64,000 nucleotides of DNA from positions 585,001 to 649,000 of the forward strand of contig OX419345.1 in NCBI GenBank assembly GCA_948470475.1, in the 5' to 3' direction. Below are positions 52,393 to 64,000 of the stretch, piece by piece. The translations under genes and the position numbers were made by a program. Under the pieces are notes generated by a model. The model did no database searches and was not told the origin of the DNA. It saw only the letters and a program-made list of their open reading frames with translations. Origin of the DNA: Galaxea fascicularis. Lineage: Eukaryota > Cnidaria > Anthozoa > Scleractinia > Euphylliidae. Each line of letters begins with the position of its first letter. The first letter of the stretch is position 1.

Positions 52393-53560
52393 TAAAGCTT
52401 CCCACGCGCTTTCGATTTGTCTTCATTTATCTGTAGCTTGTTCCGTCATTTGTGTTAACGTTGCTAACGAAGTGAAATGCAAGAGAAGGTCCTATACCGG
52501 TAGCTTTCCCTACTCGAAAGTGACATTTCCTGTCAAATTTTTCGTGATGGTAAACACAACTTCCTTTTTGTCCAAATTGTCATCAAAGACAAGTAGAGGG
52601 TGTTTGTTGACATTCGTTTAGCCGGGCATAGGCGGGAGATTTGACCTCGCTTAATTTTTTCTGTTCGAATGCCCAACCCCAGAGATGTTATCATTGTTCC
52701 AAAGAGTACAAAATTCCCCGCTAACGGTAAAAGTCAAATGTCCCGACCCACAGGCCGCAATGATCAAAAGCCCCTGCGATGGGCAGACTGCAATTAAAAT
52801 AATCAATCGTCGGTAATTTTTTTTTAAATACATCATTTTACTCGAAGTTGTTATACAAACAATTATTCAAATCTTTGCCATCTATTGTTTTTTTAAATGT
52901 AGCAATGCGGGGTCATTTTCCACTCTGTTTATCAACGTAGTTAAGTCAACGCGATTCAAGGCCTTACGGTTTCCATGAATTCTTGTTCTTTTTTTGTCAC
53001 TCGAAAGACGGGTTTCGTGAGCTACCGTAAAAGGTTATTCACAGCTGTGCAGCCAATCTTAATTATCCTGAAGAATTTACAATTTGCATACCGTGGTATG
53101 CCCAATACCAAGTGCTTGTTATTCTGTTGTGAGACTGACGTTATCAGAGTTTTTGTCAATCCGTAAAATCAGTCTCTGAAGAGAACATTTGATCGTCACA
53201 GTGACGTCATGTCACGATACCTTAGGGCATCACGAAACTTTGTCAGAAATTCCTGCAAATTTATCGCAAAACTAGTAAGGGCATTTATTTTCGAGGACAA
53301 GAACGCTTGCGTTTCTTTTCTTAAGAGTTCAGGTGAATCAAGTACAGATTTGTGTTTGCAGCAAGTGAGATATTTGATTGGAACTTCGTAATATTGACCC
53401 GTTCATTTCAACTTCCGCCACCAGGACGAGGTCACACAACCCGCGCTCACGAATTTCGGTAGTCCGTGGCGCTGAATGAATGGGGCCTCGTCATGAGTCA
53501 TAAACAACTTTAAACAAAGTCTCGAAAGAGAAATAAGACAGATCGTCCAATTCTGCAGCC

Positions 53561-56500
53561 ATGAGACACTCGCCCACCAACGAGAAATGTGTTGTGACAG
53601 AAGTGAAAGTGGTCGACGTGGAGAAACGAAGGACCAAAGATTCTTCTGGCAAGAATTATGTGCGTGTGTTTTCACGTGTTAGTTTTGCTTGTTTTCCTTC
53701 AGGCCGACGATCATTTTGGCTCCCATCGTCTCAGTGACTTGAAACTGTATTTCTGGAAGATAATTTGAAGCTTTTCCTTGTTTGTTCGCCTTTCTTTTTA
53801 GGAATATGAATTGAAAGTAAGATGGTCTGATGACAGCCAATATAACATATTTCGTCGGTATAGCATGTTCTTTGACTTGCAGGTAAGATATATCCCGAAT
53901 GCAAATGACTTTATGTTTTGCGGCCAATAGGTGCTTCAAATTAAGGTCTGCAGTCTACTTTCTTCCAGCTGAAAGGCCTTCGGACTTTGTTTACTATTGA
54001 AATGAGAGCAATTAGCAGCTAATGAAAGTTAGAGAAATGTCGACTGGATATAAAATCGATATCTGGAATATCGCAAGTGTACGAATTGTTTTTATTGTTG
54101 CAAAATACCATCAAGTGGTATATTTTATTCAAACTTCTAGGTAAAGTGTGTACCTCGATATAAGCGTATACTAAGGTTAATTATCACCAATGATTATTAT
54201 GACCAGAAAAGCCTGAATAATATAATATTTAACTTCGCAAAGCACCATTCCGTTTTATCTCCATAATATGAAACTCAGTGGGTGGATCCGGAATTCCTTC
54301 TCCGTTTTTTTTTTGTTTTAGAATACTGATTTGTTGAAGGGAGTGATTAGTCGTGCTTGAAAACGTGAAAAAAAATGCGTTAAATAATTAACGTTGACAA
54401 AAAGTAGTGAATTTCTTACAAAGGAAATATTGTTAAATATTAGTAAATATTAATTGCATTATTGAACGATTATTAAATAAGTAAATAATCCGTGATCATA
54501 ACATTGCCCGATCTTTTCAGAATGCAAATGGTTTAAATGTCTATCATTAATATTGACTGAATATTTTAATTTTTGAAAAACATTGAAAGAAACAAAATTG
54601 GACCATTTTTACCAAAGTTTAAAATAATTGTTAATCAATTGAGATCAATTAGGTCCCTAATTTTATGTAGATTGTACTGATTTTTAATAATTTGCCTAAT
54701 TAAGTGATTAATTGAGTAACTGAAACTGGTAGAAAGATATTGTCATTGAAACCTCCCTTTTGTGGAAGTACTGAACCTCATTTATGTAAAAGTACTGTGC
54801 ATAAATAGAGTGAATAAGGAAAAAATGCAACAATATTGATTTATTGAAATTGCTGTGTCTTCTCTATATCTGTAATTGAAGTGGCTTCTTTGATAAAGTC
54901 ATGAATTATGGTTATGTTGTTATTAATATGTAACTCTATGAATGATCAATGTCAAACCCAATGAGAGGAGGAGAGGATCTAGATACAAGATGATTTTTTA
55001 TCAAAATTCTCTCCCTTCCTCACCACACCCCTGCCCCATACTTTTTGCCCCAAAATGGGGCAGATACAGTTAAAATTCCCTCTCCCCACTTATCCTCTCT
55101 GGTCAAAAAGTTGATAAAGAGATCCTGCAAACTGGTAAATTGACAATATCAAATTCCCCATGCCTTGCCTAATTATTCATAATAATTATTCATTGGCAAA
55201 TTGTTATCTTAAATGGTGGTGATGTATACATTGCAAATTGATGTTTAAAAATGTTCAAAGTAGAGTGCTTGACAAGTTCTCAAAGTTAATTTGCACAATC
55301 TGTTCAGATCACCTGAGAAGGGGAAAGCTAGGCCACAAATTTTACATGTTTTGTATAACTAGCTACTTTTCAAGGAAAAAAATCTCAAAATCAAGTCATT
55401 GACAATCATTTGCACAGCTTAGTTATTTAAGTATCAGAGTAAACCTTTCTTAATTAGTTGAACGTTGACTTTGAAATTTAATTGTTTACCACTTTTTCAT
55501 TTTTTCTACAGGCTGGCTTGAAAAATCTCTTTCAGGAAAAACAAAATTTTGGTATTTCAATACCTGAGCTGCCTGGTAAGAGAAATTTCATTATCAGCAA
55601 ATTCTTTTATAATAGTAAGATGGTTCAACAAAACAGTCATTTGGAAGGAAAGCCAAAGGTCACTGAGTAGAAATATATTAGCCAATTGTTTGGGACGGGA
55701 AGACTGTCAAGGAAGGAGGAAACATTCCATTTGCAAAATATTCATAACAGTGCGATATATATGACCTCCACTAGTGTGTTACAGATAGTAACTACAACAA
55801 TGATGTGTAGTATGTTTTCGGTTGCCATTTACTTATTAATTATTTCTATTAGATAGTAATAAATATGTGATCGATTTGGAATTATAATATTCTTATAATT
55901 CTCCCCTGGCCCCAAAGTCTGCCAAGACTAGACTATGTTTTAACAGATTCTCTCTGTTCCCTTGTGATGTGACATTCCCAATCTTGCTTTTGTTTTGTTT
56001 AGTAGTGGTTGTTGCATGTTTTTTTTGCCAAACAGTTACTCGCTTTGCTGGTGGAATGTTATTTGGAGCATTTTCAAAAAAACAATGTAAACATGTGGAA
56101 GACTTCTGCCAGGTACCTTGAAAATTAATGATATAATAAGTAAACCATTATTGAATCTGCTTGTGGTTGACTGTGCAAAACAATATTTAGTTGAAACAGT
56201 TTTGAACTGAAAGTTTCATTTTCTGACTCAAATAAATTAAGCAGCATTATTAGACACCCTGAGCTGGGTGAAAGTATTTATCATAGGCTATTTTTATTTA
56301 TGCATGGCCAGTTTTACTCAGTTTAGTGATTTGGAATTTCAAGGCCACATTATCACAGAAAAGTTTTTTTTTTCAGCTTTTTAATTAAAAGATTATTCTG
56401 ACTTAATTTTAAGAACTGTGTAAAAGTTAAAATTTGTCACAAGATGGACTATTTTAAATGTGTAAGATTATGTTGCCAGTAGTACAATATAAGTAATTAT

Positions 56501-59500
56501 GCAGAAACAGTGGGTACATGCTTGTCCAATGTGTAAGGAATTTGCTTTAAATATGTGTCATCCTTGGATATGGAAAATTTTATATTGGCCTACCTGCTGC
56601 CCCATCCAATGTTCGCAATCCTTGCAACTTCCCATCCATTTTGTCCAGTTTGTTATTCTGTTATGCAAACAATGTCAAGTTATTTTATTTTAAATACTGA
56701 ACCCAGCTTAATGAGCAAGAACTGTTTCGTGTTCAGTAATAAGTTCAATATTAATATGTTATAATATCCCTTTGCAGAGAGTTATTCAACTACCTCCTGT
56801 TGTAGCTCAGTCAGAAATAGTTCTTGCTTTCTTCAGTCGCTGGGCAACAGATGGATCATCAAGAAATGACACTGAGCGAGGGTAAGATTTGGAACAGTTT
56901 TTAACTTGTCCACTCTGGTTTGGAGCAGTTGTACGTAAAATCCAATATGAGTGCATCTAGATCAAGTCTGTCTGATAGTTTTTGCAAAAAACAGACCTAG
57001 CTAACTGTCCACTCCATAAGCTTTGTCTTAGAATAACATTTTCATCTTCCTGTGACTTAAGGATTTCTACTAGCTAGGTGTTTTACTAACCACTTTTTGT
57101 TATTTTTTAAATAAAAAATTATTCATGACCAATGCTTTTCCTTTTTAATTAGCAAGGTACCATCTCCTTCAAGAAATGACGAGCAAGTTGTTGAAAGGTA
57201 TCAGTCAGTGGCAGCCTTTAGTGGCAGTGGCAGGGGAGAAATGACCTTGAGGGAAAATGAAGTAGTGACAGTTATTGAAAAGAACAACACAGGTTCGTAA
57301 TATCAGTGCCGCTAGTGATAGTCATCTTGCTATTCTTGTAATCACATCACACCATAACCACCATATAATAATTGCATTTCCACCTTGAACATATTCACAT
57401 TGTCATCATCATCACATCATATCATATTGATTTTTCTTGGAATTCTGTCCAAGGGGGAAAGGTGCAATGAGGTTATCCCTATGTGAATCACCAACCCAGG
57501 GTCAGCACTAGGGGTGGTCACAGCCAGGGTTCGTTACGTCCCTAGTGGTTGTTTCACGTCCCACAGAATGAATTGTGAAGAGTTGTGAGACGGGACCTCC
57601 GGTTTTATCGTCCTTATCCGAGAAGACTAGAATGTCTAACCATTTGCAGATATGATTACAGAGGCAGCACGTTCTCCTCAGTTATTTTTAGAAGTCAAGG
57701 TATACTAACTTATTATTAACAAAATAATACATAATATACCATACCTGTTCGTTACTTAATGCTACTAACAATAATACGGCATTTTTCTCTTAGGTTGGTG
57801 GCTTGTGGCAAATTCTCGTGGTGATCACGGCTTTGCACCAGCAACCTTTCTTGAACCCTTTGACGCTGGACACCAACCAGAAGAAGAGGAATGGAGAGAA
57901 GTTGATGATGATGACCGTAAGTTTCTGATTCCTTGCTATACAAAGTCAAACTTTGTTTAGGGTTTTGTTTGTTTTTTTCTCAGAATTAAAGGAAGGGTTA
58001 ATTTCAAAAAGATGTTACCACAGACAATTACTTCCCTATCTCAATTTGTTGAAAAATGATAGAAGTGAATTTGTGTGTCTGACAGTTTTCAAGGGAAACA
58101 TGTGAGATTAGAGGGATCGAGCCCTCTGAGCTGTAAATTGCACCACAAGGTATTTTTTAAATTACCTTCCAACACTCAGAATTCCAAGGGGTCACTACCA
58201 CTGCATTTGCCTCTGATCCAGCCATACATACCTGTAGTTCTCAATGTCTGTTCTACTCCATGATTCCAACTACGTACTTTTGCTCATAAAATTAATGGCA
58301 AACAAAGATTAATATTTAACTGCTTTATAATATTTTGGAGCTGGACAAAATCTAGAATGCTTTCTGGAAGTGCTAACACAGTTTTGTGACTTGTTTTTCA
58401 GGTTACTGGATAGCTATTGACTCATACACTGCTAAAAGTGATGATGAACTCACATACAGAGCTGGTGAAGAAGTGGAAGTTCTTGCTACAAGTAACTTTG
58501 GCTGGTGGAAAATAAGGTTAATTATTAAGTTTATAAACCTCCATACTTCTCATAAGAAATGTTTTATTGCATTTTATGTTAGGAGAGCACATTCCTTTTA
58601 TTGGGTTTCCTGTATTACCAAGCAGTGGGATTTTTGTTGTTGTTCATGTACATGTTGCTCATGACAGTTTAAAAAGTATTTCCCATGTAATTTTCTTGTT
58701 ATTATTTAACTATCCTGAAAAATTTGTATCTGAAAAAATAAAAGATAAGGAGCAACTTGAAACAAATGGCTATTGCCTTTTTTTTCTTAAAATCAGGCTG
58801 AAGGGAGAAGTTGGTCTCACACCTGGATCAAACCTGACTCCTAAACCCAGAAATGACAACATGGATCCATTCATGACAGAAGAGCAGAGAAAAAGGGTAA
58901 GTGCAATGGTGGCTGATTTTAACTCCTTTTTTACCAACACTGCCAGTAAATACACTGTACATAGCCTGTGAACGCAGTCATATTTCAGGCTGTGGCTTCT
59001 CCACACCCTAAAAGTAGGTAGGTGGAAATATGTCTGCATTTTCAGGCTAAGTAATGCATTATTGTAATTTGGATATGGATAATCTGGTAATTTAGTAATT
59101 TATACTATGGAGCATCTGTAAAATGTTTGACTGTGCTTTATACTTATACGATTTCTAAAAAAAACATTAATTGATTGCAATATTGACCTAATTAAAAACA
59201 CTGTAACAAGTCTAATGAAAGGATACCATTCAACTAATTAGTTAAACACGTTATTAAATAAAAAGGTCTAAGGATGACTTTTAGGGCAACCAGAAAGAAC
59301 TAAAATCTGTTGACTGAAACAATTCACTTTGCTTGTGCTTGAGTATCAATACCTGGTTTTTCAATTAGAGCTAACTAATGTTCATCCTTGGACTGAAAAG
59401 GTAGAAATGCCTTGAACAGTACTGTGCAGTATAACAAACAGCACTAGACTATAGCAAAGTGCTGCTGAGTAAAAGCTTTCATTTGAGTGATCGCACTTTA

Positions 59501-62500
59501 GGATTTCATCCAAAGAGACACAGATGATAAACAGCACCACAAATAAGTGTTGCTCTATAAGTTTCATTTGAACGACCTGTCTTGCTTTAAGATTTTATCT
59601 ACAGGTACAAAACGTGGAAGGCTTGCCGGCGAGGGAAGCCTCCTCATGAGATCCTCACGAGTGAGGACAGGACTGTAAGAATTTTAAAATAGTGATACTG
59701 GTATCAAGTGAAAGGTGTAAGAATACAACTTATTGAATTATTATAACCATATGTCAGGTCTAGTAGCCCCTGATCCTGAAAGTAAAGCAAACAGCCAGTG
59801 CTCTTGAAGAAGCGCTTTACTAATCTATCTCTTGGAACAAAACTGAAAATCAGTGGAAAAGTTCTTGACTTGTTGTTGCATAGGTTGGTAACAATACCTT
59901 CCGGCGCCTTCTCCATTCCACGTTGCAACAAGATAACTGGCTACAGCTACTACTTCAAGAACAGGGCGCTGAGCCCACCCTTAAAACTGACTTGTACCAT
60001 TTACGAAACGGCCGACAGGATGAGCCATTAGACCTGACAAGGGTAAGCACGTGACCAAACTCGATAGTCAAATCATTCCCGATTAATTGAAAATGAAAAT
60101 GAAAATTGAGATAAAAAATAAAATTAATTTTAAACTTTGTAAGACCTGTTAAAGTATTTAACCTATTGATGAAATATTTAACAAAACAAAACCTCCCCGC
60201 TAACCCACCTTAAATAATAATAGCCTTTTATTGAAATAGGTTCTGTTATACAGTCGTCAATTTTCCGTTCTTTCTCTGTAGAGCTCTACTTATTCCAGCA
60301 TATATGCAAGCATTAGAGCCCCCCCACCAAGAAGGTAACTTCAGCTATACTTTTAAGTTAATTAACAGGAACTTGCTTGTGTAGATCGTTACTTCCGAGG
60401 CCGATTTTTGCTTTGGAACTTCTGGGTGCCATGTCATTGATGGGAGTTACTTTCCCTCAGAAACAAATTTATTTAGAATTGTATCAATTTTATTTTAAGG
60501 GACTCCAGTAAAACCCTCAAGGATGGAGCTAACGATCATGAGGTTCCCAAGGCGAAGGTGTTACGCTCGCAATCCACTCCTTGTAAGCTAACTTTTTCTC
60601 TTTCTTTTAACTCTCAAGCGCGGAGAACTATTCAAAATTTTAGTTTTAAAAGCTATCCAAACCAATCAGTACCAATGAAAAGTGTTCCTTGATAGCTTTT
60701 ATCTCAGTGGTCACGCTGTAGGATTTTGTAGCTTTCATTTGAATGGTCAAACCTTAGGATTTCTCACATTGGAATCGTAGTTTCACCCTGTACGGCATAG
60801 TACAAAGTATCAGAGAAAATCAGTGGTCTTAAGCTTTTCATGCGTAGTCATACTTTAGGATTGCATCCATTGGCTGAAAGTTAGCCACCACTAAAAAACA
60901 CGGTTACAAATACGAAGTCTCCTCAGCAAGAAAGCCCGTGAATTCCCATAAAATAAATCACTTTATTTGAGTGTCAATGCATTTAGTATTGGAGGTGATA
61001 AAACGGGACACTCTTCAAATCGAATTGGAGTTTAGCAAAGCAATTATCATAAAAGTAAATTAATATGTATGTTGTTTTTTCGAAAAGATGCGTTAGAGTA
61101 TGCCACTGTGGAGATTGCACCAAGCCCTCAGTCTGCAACAAGGAGTTCTGAGTTTAATTTTGAAAATGCCAGGTGGGAACATCAGCATACTTGTTTGAAT
61201 CGTATATTGGGGGATGGTGTGTATCAACAGAAAGGATTTAACAGCTTGTTATTGTCTTGGTTATCACTCAATCCTGCCCACCAAGGCTTGAGTAATAGAA
61301 AACATTTGGAAACAAAGTCATTCTTAAGATAGGATCGCCCAGAAGGGAACTCGAAATGTAGACAGACAATCTGCTGCCGTAGTGCGTTATTTGTTCTTGT
61401 TTCTGACGCTTCGAGTTATTTTTCCGTCTCTGAATTCTTGTTCTTTGCTTTCACTATAACAAGCCATAGAAAATAAATACAAGTGCCACTCTGAATTTCT
61501 GCTACAATTATCATTTATTTTATTTGCCTTTCTCGTTAATAACTTCTCTAACCACAACGTTATGTTTTTTCCAGAGATGGCATCCCCCAGTATGCAACAG
61601 TTATTCCAAAGCACTTAAGGTAAGAAACGTTTTTACGCTCTACGGAAAACTTACGCGACGCGTTAATTTACTGTGTTCTTCATGTTTGTGTTTCCTTTGT
61701 TTTCAGAGTGAGACCAAGACCCCGCAGTATGAGCGAAGACAGCACAGAAGAAACGAGCAGACTGGTATGTACATTATATGCAGAGGTACTGACAAAAACG
61801 GGCTTGACTCCCAAGCGCACACGTTTTCTTGTTTTCCAATGTTTCTCTCATTTAAATTGCGACATTCACGAATATTCTAGAACTCAATGGAAATGACCGA
61901 AATAACAGTATGTTGTGGAAATTTACTTGTCAGAGGTATATCTCTGCTACATTCGAATGTTAAAGATTATGAAGAAAGTATTCCAGCAAAGCATAGCCTG
62001 CTCCGTCAGCGGTGCACAGCTGTCACTTCAATCATCACCACTGACCGCTTATTTTGCATGCATTCAACAGCAGCGTAGTGGGTACCCAGACCTCCCGCCA
62101 CCTCCCCCGTCACTTCTTGTAAACTCCCATGAAGATCTCGATGATCCCAGTTATACCACAGTCAAGGAAATAAGAGTGTCACCTATCAACACTTCACCAA
62201 GGGTAAAGTTGCTGCGCGCCCCAGATGGAGAAATTGTACGATCTGGAAGCCGGAAGTACCAGAATGTTCTCAAAGTGGATACCCTTTCAAGCACGGTGAG
62301 TCTTCCCGGGGAGGGTCAGCGTATAAATTCTCCCAACAACTTCCATATAGTTCGTTGTAGTTGGATTTGAGATGGCAAATCGCAAATGTCCCTTTAGCTA
62401 TCATTTAAAAAATACAGCTAGCATGTCACAGAATTCCTGATGCACAATTTCTTTGTTACATCGTTCGCGTGGCCATGCCTTACAAAAGACTGCGAGCAGT

Positions 62501-63539
62501 CTCTCTTTTGCTCTAAAATCTGTGGAACGAGAACCAACGCGATATGCGAGCGCCCACGAAACTACCGGCTCGCGGATTCGCCGCTCGTATACATGGATGT
62601 ATGTACTTTAAGTAGGGTTATTTAAGTGTGCCCTCGTATTTCGTGTTCGTTCCACAGATTTTAGAGTAAAAGAGAGACTGCTTGCGGTCTAGCCTGGCAA
62701 CCGTCACATGAAGTGGTTTTTGTGGCCCTTTTGTTTTCATTTTATACCCTTTCTTTGTCGTTGTTACTCCTGTTTAGCCTAGTGAGCATTATGTGGCCAT
62801 GACAAATTATTCTCCAAACACTGATCGCCCCGAGGACCTGCCTCTGTCAGCGGGCGAAACTGTGCGCTTGCTCACGGAAGATGGTGTCTGGGCGTTCGTA
62901 TGCACAGTCGACCCAACCAGGAGGAGAGGATGGGTACCGGCCTCAATCCTAAAGAAGAAGGGAGGCATACAACACTCTTATGCAAGGTTGGTAGTATATA
63001 CAGACCTTAATCTACAAAACGAGTACAAGTATCTGAAATTAGATTTATTTATTTCATTGAAAATGAGAAAAAACAAAACAAAAAAACATTGATGTAAAGT
63101 TGCTTGATAACTTGATGACGCTTAATAAGATTCACGTGGGTTTTCTTCAATCTTTGTCCGAATGGTTCGTTATTTCCTCTCCATATCATCTTTAGCCAAT
63201 TTAACGTCGTTTTACTTCACGAGTTTAGGGTTACCTGAATCCATGAAGCTTTTGTTTTGTATTGCCTCCAGGCGTTCCTTGTCAGTGGGAGATATTTATG
63301 ATGCCTATGAAGAGGAAGAAGCTGCTGCGCAAGCGCAAAGAGTGACGCCAATACTGTCATCTCATACGCAGAAGCGTCCTGTGCCGACCCCACGGGGTGA
63401 TCTGGATAAAACTCCAGTGGACATGATGGCAGCCCCCAGTGAACCGGCCCCTCCCTTACCCGGTGCCCCATCGAGACAAAATCGCAAACCTGGTAAGAAA
63501 GCATCTATTAAGGTGCTCAGTTCAGACGAGCATCAGTAG
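53561..63539 (+). CDS. PX and triple-SH3 adaptor (SH3PXD2 / p47phox-like)
   Basis: Eighteen exons keep frame: 53561-53659, 53802-53882, 55512-55575, 56036-56112, 56778-56881, 57153-57292, 57794-57916, 58402-58516, 58797-58896, 59884-60042, 60282-60334, 60500-60582, 61088-61172, 61575-61619, 61707-61764, 62071-62295, 62778-62986 and 63272-63539 (2088 nt, 695 residues). A PX domain (residues about 8-135, phosphoinositide-site FRRYS at 50-54) is followed by SH3-1 (about 157-210, NTGWWLVAN) and SH3-2 (about 230-285, NFGWWKIR). A long linker has PPPR and PDLPPPPPSL proline motifs, then SH3-3 (about 541-600, YVAMTNYSP...RGWVPASIL) and a proline-rich tail. PX-SH3-SH3 is the plan of the p47phox/NOXO1 and Tks scaffolds, which link membrane lipid to NADPH oxidase or podosome proteins. 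I cannot separate the two. AATAAA is at 63630. A possible 70-nt extra exon is discussed in findings. Confidence 0.85.
57430..57700. repeat. Dispersed repeat-like block in intron 6 of the PX-SH3 gene
   Basis: GGTTATCCCTATGTGAATCACC ... TTGTGAGACGGGACCTCC ... TTATCCGAGAAGACTAGAAT ... CTCCTCAGTTATTTTTAGA resembles an interspersed sequence that I associate with coral genomes. No terminal repeats are visible in this copy, so the call rests on memory. Confidence 0.35.
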
Positions 63540-63629
63540 ACTGTAGTGCGGTGTGTTCGGATCATTCTTAACACTGGTATGAAGTAGATTTTAGGTTGAC
63601 GTTCTCATATTATACACACCAGATAGTGC

Positions 63630-63635
63630 AATAAA
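63630..63635 (+). other. Poly(A) signal of the PX-SH3 gene
   Basis: AATAAA 91 bp after the stop codon, followed by a GTGAGC/GT-rich stretch. Confidence 0.75.
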
Positions 63636-63939
63636 GTGAGCACAAAGCGTTTTTTTAGAGGTTGCCTTATGTTACCAGCCAAAGGAACGTAGTGAAATTT
63701 CAAATTAAAACCTCAAGAGCACAGCACAGTCTCTCTGACTGTAATTGTAGCCACTCCAGTCTTCCTATCATATCACCATCGTCCCACTTGTCTTTTCCGG
63801 ATAGAATCTTCGTCTACGTTTTATAATCTTTTATACATTCAAAGCAAGAATATTTGTTTCACATTTACATCGTAGTTTATTGTTCTGAAGTGAAAGTGAA
63901 ATGCAATTAAACGCTCTTCGATACTACATCTGTGTTACA

Positions 63940-64000
63940 TACAGTCGAACCTGTATTTGGCGGTCACCCTTGGGGGTTGGCGAAATGACCGCTAAATACA
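63940..64000. repeat. Dispersed GCGGTCAC repeat, cut by the window edge
   Basis: TACAGTCGAACCTGTATTTG followed by GCGGTCAC, then TGACCGCTAAATACA as an inverted copy at the very end. It is the same family as 33122-33312. Its full extent is not visible. Confidence 0.65.

Larger units (their letters stand above)
51379..53560. other. Spacer between piwi and the PX-SH3 gene
   Basis: Apart from the MITE at 52147-52392, I see only short open frames on both strands without splice partners. Confidence 0.5.

Overview
The window is animal nuclear DNA: AT-rich, with intron-dense genes (GT-AG introns and small exons) and many dispersed inverted-repeat elements. The protein set and two families of tRNA-containing repeats that I associate with stony corals and other anthozoans point to a cnidarian, most likely a coral. 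That placement is inference. No bacterial, plasmid or phage signal was seen.

Layout. (1) 1-3612, minus: the 5' part of a UBE3B-like HECT ubiquitin ligase, running off the left edge. (2) 3733-4649: two back-to-back foldback elements in the space shared with the next, divergent gene. (3) 4778-11927, plus: CFAP119 (CCDC189). Intron 3 carries a tandem array of six tRNA-like genes and intron 4 is a U12-type AT intron. (4) 11928-15884: repeats and little else. (5) 15885-17611, plus: an unrecognised acidic protein of about 330 residues. (6) 18217-36015: CDK2AP (plus), MTRFR (minus) and MPHOSPH9 (plus), in the same order and relative orientation that I recall from human 12q24.31, so this is conserved microsynteny. 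(7) 36016-39400: a repeat-rich spacer. (8) 40383-51378, plus: an intact PIWI-clade Argonaute of 18 coding exons with the D-E-D-H slicer residues. Several hairpin or TTAA-flanked elements sit in its introns. (9) 53561-63539, plus: a PX + three SH3 adaptor of the SH3PXD2 / p47phox type. The window ends inside another repeat.

The genes are not a functional cluster. They cover ubiquitin ligation, cilia, chromatin (CDK2AP is a NuRD subunit), mitochondrial ribosome rescue (MTRFR), centrosome (MPHOSPH9), piRNA silencing (PIWI) and PX/SH3 scaffolding. Exon coordinates were assigned by eye from splice signals, phase continuity and family resemblance. Summed coding lengths are multiples of three for every gene reported as complete. 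I found no obviously new multi-gene system. The most unusual items are the U12 intron with non-standard ends, the tRNA-like array, the 1.58-kb element with terminal repeats and a target duplication that carries a broken HIRAN-like reading frame, and the inverted repeats inside piwi introns.
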